Assembly: GCA_017743475.1 (NCBI GenBank)
Contig: JAGHYV010000045.1
Coordinates: forward strand, 1 to 37,707
From: Roseiflexus sp.
GTDB lineage: Bacteria > Chloroflexota > Chloroflexia > Chloroflexales > Roseiflexaceae
Direction of reading: 5' to 3'
DNA length: 37,707 nucleotides
This document shows positions 34,496 to 37,707 of the stretch, piece after piece. The translations under genes were made by a program, and so were the position numbers. The notes beneath the pieces are model-generated. The model was not told the DNA's origin. It did no database searches and saw nothing but the letters and a program-made list of their open reading frames with translations. Every line of letters begins with the position of its first letter. Positions within the stretch are counted from its first letter, which is position 1.

Positions 34496-36019
34496 ATGAA
34501 CGTTGCACCGCTTCTCTCGTTTATGATCTGGCTGCCAGCGCTGGGTGCGCTGGTGGTGCTGGCATTGCCGCGTGAGCGTGTTGCGGCGCAACGCATTGTG
34601 TCGATGAGCGCTGCGCTGCTGGCGCTTGCCGCCGCGTTGGGGGTCGTCTTCTTCTTTGATCCTGCGCGCGCCGGATTTCAACTGGTCGAAAGCATCGCGT
34701 GGATCCCATCGTGGGGCATTAGTTACACCGTCTCGGTCGACGGCATTAGCCTCTGGCTGGTGGTTTTGACTGCGTTTCTGACGCCGGTTGCGCTGGCGGC
34801 GAGTTGGGGAACGGTTGAACGTCAGGAGCGCACGTTTCACGCGCTGGTTCTGTTGCTGGCAAGCGGGCTGTTCGGCGTCTTTACGGCGCAGGACATGCTG
34901 CTGTTCTACGTGTTCTTCGAGTTCACGCTGGTTCCTACTGCACTGCTGATCGGCATCTGGGGCGGTGCAGAACGTCGTTATGCGGCGATCAAGTTCTTCG
35001 CCTACACATTCACCGGTTCGGTCTTTCTGTTGCTGGGAATTATTGGCCTGTATCTGCTGCACGGTCAGGCGACGGGCGTCTACACCTTCGATATTGCGAC
35101 GATCCTGGCGAGCCTGCAACTCGGTACGTTGCAACTGGACCCGGCTGCTGAACGGCTCATGTTTGGGTTGTTCTTCATCGGCTTCGCGGTCAAAACCCCG
35201 ATCTGGCCCTTCCACACCTGGATGACGACTGCTCATGCCGCAGCGCCGTCGTCGGGTGCGATTGATATCGTTGGGTTGCTGATCAAGATCGGCGCGTATG
35301 GTCTGATCCGCTACACTATCCAACTCTTCCCGGCAACTGCTGCCTGGGCAGCGCCAGCAATCAGCGTGCTGGCAGTGATTGGCATTCTGTACGCTGCGTG
35401 GATTGCCTACCAGCAGACTGATATGAAACGTCTGCTGGCATATGCGTCGGTCAGTCACCTGGGGCTGATCGTGCTCGGCATGTTTGCCCTGAACCCGCAG
35501 GGGATCGCCGGGTCGGTGGCGCATATGGTCAACAGTGCCCTAACAACCGGTGCGCTGTTCCTGGTCGTCGGCATGCTCGTTGCACGACGCGGTTCACGCG
35601 AATTGAAGTCGTATGGCGGGCTGTGGAAATCAACGCCGGTGCTCGGCAGTTTGACATTGATACTGGTGCTCGGCTCGATCGGACTTCCCGGATTGAACGG
35701 CTTTGTCAGCGAATTTGCGGTGCTGCAAGGTGCGTGGCGTTCTCCCGGTCTCGGATGGCGTTATGCGTTGCCTGCGCTCCTGGGAGCGGTGCTGGCAGCG
35801 GTTTATCTGCTGCACATGTACCGGATGGCGTTCCTGGGCGATGCACCACCAGAACTGGCGCAGGCACCTGACGTTCGACCGCGTGAACTGGCGCTGCTGG
35901 TCATTATGGCAACGCCAGTCGTCCTGTTTGGGTTGTACCCCAATCTGCTGTTTGGACCCATGCAGCAGTCGGCGACACAGATTGCGGGGGGAACGTTGCA
36001 GTATCTGGCGAGTCGTTGA
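34496..36019 (+). CDS. nuoM: NADH-quinone oxidoreductase subunit M
   Basis: The 507-residue, roughly 14-helix subunit contains the conserved channel glutamate segment LLFYVFFEFTLVPTALLIG. FFIGFAVKTPIWPFHTWM with its lysine, and TAHAAAPSSGAIDIVGLLIKIGAYGL with the channel lysine of TM8, are also present. It is the middle antiporter-like proton pump. The ATG lies six bases after the nuoL stop, whose TAG forms part of a TAGGA ribosome-binding site, indicating tight coupling. A 56-bp gap precedes nuoN. Confidence 0.96.
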   Translation: MNVAPLLSFMIWLPALGALVVLALPRERVAAQRIVSMSAALLALAAALGVVFFFDPARAGFQLVESIAWIPSWGISYTVSVDGISLWLVVLTAFLTPVALAASWGTVERQERTFHALVLLLASGLFGVFTAQDMLLFYVFFEFTLVPTALLIGIWGGAERRYAAIKFFAYTFTGSVFLLLGIIGLYLLHGQATGVYTFDIATILASLQLGTLQLDPAAERLMFGLFFIGFAVKTPIWPFHTWMTTAHAAAPSSGAIDIVGLLIKIGAYGLIRYTIQLFPATAAWAAPAISVLAVIGILYAAWIAYQQTDMKRLLAYASVSHLGLIVLGMFALNPQGIAGSVAHMVNSALTTGALFLVVGMLVARRGSRELKSYGGLWKSTPVLGSLTLILVLGSIGLPGLNGFVSEFAVLQGAWRSPGLGWRYALPALLGAVLAAVYLLHMYRMAFLGDAPPELAQAPDVRPRELALLVIMATPVVLFGLYPNLLFGPMQQSATQIAGGTLQYLASR

Positions 36020-36075
36020 ACGGCAGCCCTGAATCTGCACAGGGCTGAACGTTCGATGTGGAATACGACACACCA

Positions 36076-37572
36076 ATGACAGAGATCGTTATTCCGCCAA
36101 TTGACTGGCGCGTGGCAACGCAACTTAGCATTGTCTTCGGTTGGGCATCGGTACTGCTGATTGTTGCCCTGTTCATACCGCGTTCGCGTACACGGATCGT
36201 CGGGTATCTGGCGATTGTCGGGACACTTGTCGCAGCTGGTGCTGGCATCCCGCTATGGGGCGTCAATGCTGAGACATTCAGTGGCATGCTGCGCCTGGAT
36301 GCGTACAGTCTGACGTTGAACTGGCTCTTTTTGTCCGCTGCGGCAATCACGATCGTGGTATCGCTCGACTACTTGCCGCGACAGGGGATCGAGCGAAGTG
36401 AGTACTACATTCTGGTGCTGTTCGCAACCGGCAGCATGATGCTCCTGGCGCAGGGGACAGACCTGATTATCCTGTTCCTGGGGCTGGAAATGCTGTCGAT
36501 TGTGCTGTATGTGCTGACTGGCTTCGCATACCCGCGCAATGCGTCGGAAGAAGCGGGCATGAAATACCTGTTGATCGGCGCGTTTGCCGGCGGCTTTGTC
36601 GTTTTCGGCATTGCGTTGCTGTACGGCGCAACCGGCAGCATGAATCTGCGGGTCATCGGCGAAACGCTCACACGCCAGACGATGACGCTCGAAGAGCGAA
36701 CCTACATGCTGGCAGGATCGGCGCTCGTTCTCGTTGGTTTTGGCTATAAGGTTGCGATGGCGCCATTCCATATGTGGGCGCCGGATGTGTACGAAGGCGC
36801 GCCGACTCCAATTGCCGGGCTGCTTTCGGTCGGCAGCAAGGCAGCCGGATTTGCAGCGCTGCTGCGGTTCCTGGTCGAGGCGCTGGCAGGAGAATGGCAG
36901 ATCTGGGCGCCGGTGCTGGCGGCGCTGGCGATTGCGACGCTGGCAGTAGGGAACATCGGAGCGCTGACACAGCGCAATGTCAAGCGCATGCTGGCGTATT
37001 CGAGCATTGGGCACGCTGGCTACATCCTGTTTGGCGTGATAGCTGCTGGCGCACCGGGGGGTATTGCAGGTCAGCGCGGCATTGAAGGAGTGCTGTTGTA
37101 CCTGATGGCATACACCTTCACGAACCTTGGCGCATTTGGCGTTCTGATTGCGCTCGAACACCGGGGAGAAGCCGCGTGGGATATGAGCGACCTGGCAGGG
37201 TTGTGGAACCGTCGCCCCTGGCTGGCGGTCGCAATGGCGGTCTGTATGCTCTCGCTGGCTGGCGTTCCGCCGACCGGCGGATTCTGGGGGAAGTTCTACG
37301 TGTTCACCGCTGCGTGGCTGGCAGGCATCGGCTGGATTACCGTCATTGGCGTCGTTATTGCCGCCATTGCTGCATTCTACTATCTCCGTATCGTGGCGCA
37401 GATGTTTATGGCTGAACCGGTGCGCGACACTCCCCCGCCGATGGATCATGCCTTGCGCGCAGGGCTGGTTCTGGCAACCGCAGGCGTGCTGCTGCTGGGA
37501 TTCCTGCCGACTCCGGCCATTGATCTGGTACAGCGCGTGACGCTTGCTGCCGCGGGAAGCGTTCAACCGTAA
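36076..37572 (+). CDS. nuoN: NADH-quinone oxidoreductase subunit N
   Basis: The 498-residue subunit has about 14 hydrophobic helices. The family segment LFLGLEMLSIVLYVLTGFAYPRNASEEAGMKYLLIGAF contains the channel Glu and Lys. MAPFHMWAPDVYEGAPTPIAGLLSVGSKAAGFAAL and NVKRMLAYSSIGHAGYILFG carry the further lysines. It is the proximal antiporter-like pump in the membrane arm. I use the ATG at 36076; an in-frame GTG at 36058 adds six residues without support. It is the last recognised nuo gene here. Confidence 0.96.
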   Translation: MTEIVIPPIDWRVATQLSIVFGWASVLLIVALFIPRSRTRIVGYLAIVGTLVAAGAGIPLWGVNAETFSGMLRLDAYSLTLNWLFLSAAAITIVVSLDYLPRQGIERSEYYILVLFATGSMMLLAQGTDLIILFLGLEMLSIVLYVLTGFAYPRNASEEAGMKYLLIGAFAGGFVVFGIALLYGATGSMNLRVIGETLTRQTMTLEERTYMLAGSALVLVGFGYKVAMAPFHMWAPDVYEGAPTPIAGLLSVGSKAAGFAALLRFLVEALAGEWQIWAPVLAALAIATLAVGNIGALTQRNVKRMLAYSSIGHAGYILFGVIAAGAPGGIAGQRGIEGVLLYLMAYTFTNLGAFGVLIALEHRGEAAWDMSDLAGLWNRRPWLAVAMAVCMLSLAGVPPTGGFWGKFYVFTAAWLAGIGWITVIGVVIAAIAAFYYLRIVAQMFMAEPVRDTPPPMDHALRAGLVLATAGVLLLGFLPTPAIDLVQRVTLAAAGSVQP

Positions 37573-37707
37573 CGTCCGTGCATCTCCTGCACAAAGGTCG
37601 TCTCGAGGTTGAACCTCATTAGACTTTATCAATGTTTACTTTGATTTTCAGCATACTTTTTGCGTTTCAATCGAATCCGGAAGTTATGCAGCCCGCAACA
37701 TGTTTCC
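37573..37707. other. Non-coding end of window after nuoN
   Basis: No gene is visible in these 135 bases. A short inverted repeat GAGGTT-G-AACCTC (37605-37617) and an imperfect GTGCA/TGCAC stem (37579-37593) occur, without a U tract, so neither is a convincing terminator. The sequence becomes AT-rich from 37618, as if approaching another promoter. Confidence 0.4.

Noticed and set aside
34487-35524. Minus-strand open frame (345 codons) opposite nuoM
   Set aside because: Antisense shadow of nuoM in high-GC DNA; low-complexity Gln/Arg composition.
36253-37632. Long minus-strand open frame (459 codons) opposite nuoN
   Set aside because: It mirrors the codon pattern of nuoN, has Gln/Arg/His-rich content without any domain, and nuoN is certain.

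Overview
The window reads as a high-GC chromosomal segment from a filamentous anoxygenic phototroph of the Chloroflexi, most likely Roseiflexus or a close relative. This rests on protein character: a BchD-type magnesium-chelatase subunit, a Chloroflexi-style Uma2/DUF820 remnant with a coiled-coil tail, and short G-rich and heptameric intergenic repeats of the kind I associate with that group. No search was run, so the genus is inference. No rRNA, tRNA, CRISPR array, complete insertion sequence or phage gene was seen.

Layout. (1) 1-4534, plus strand: a proteostasis pair (5'-truncated small heat-shock protein overlapping Lon), then a serine beta-lactamase-fold hydrolase and an OsmC-family protein. 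(2) 4787-9490: an L-fucose catabolic block on the minus strand (GH29 alpha-L-fucosidase and L-fuconate dehydratase), a divergent GntR/FCD regulator, a small unknown protein and the C-terminal stump of a sugar ABC permease. (3) 9557-13359: a ParB-like gene divergent from an FHA protein whose stop overlaps the start of a BchD-like AAA/VWA protein. The two divergent promoters physically overlap. (4) 13360-13899: a non-coding repeat patch. (5) 13900-17407: a divergent pair of exported enzymes, a TAP-like alpha/beta hydrolase with a membrane tail and a subtilisin-family protease. (6) 17408-21927: gene decay (a C39-peptidase-like remnant, a possible transposase tail, a broken Uma2 nuclease) around MATE and MFS transporters. 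(7) 21997-25145: an FAD-dependent oxidoreductase and a convergent family-4 glycosyltransferase. (8) 25448-37572: a complex I operon in the order nuoF-(small ORF)-nuoG-H-I-J-K-L-M-N, without nuoA-E.

How the parts work together. nuoF-N encodes the NADH-oxidising module and most of the membrane arm of a proton-pumping NADH dehydrogenase; the missing subunits NuoA-E must come from elsewhere or lie outside the window. Its promoter is overlapped by a TTGTG-N8-CACAA inverted repeat that matches the operator layout of the NADH/NAD+ sensor Rex, which would place the operon under control of its own substrate ratio. The fucose block has a clear divergent promoter pair and a short palindrome over one -10 box. 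In the nuoJ/nuoK junction, 15 consecutive 7-bp repeats encode the C-terminus of NuoJ and fill the gap to nuoK.

Nothing here is unmistakably a new defence or mobile system. The most interesting points are the Rex-like site, the FHA-BchD/ParB-like arrangement and the nuoJ heptamer array.
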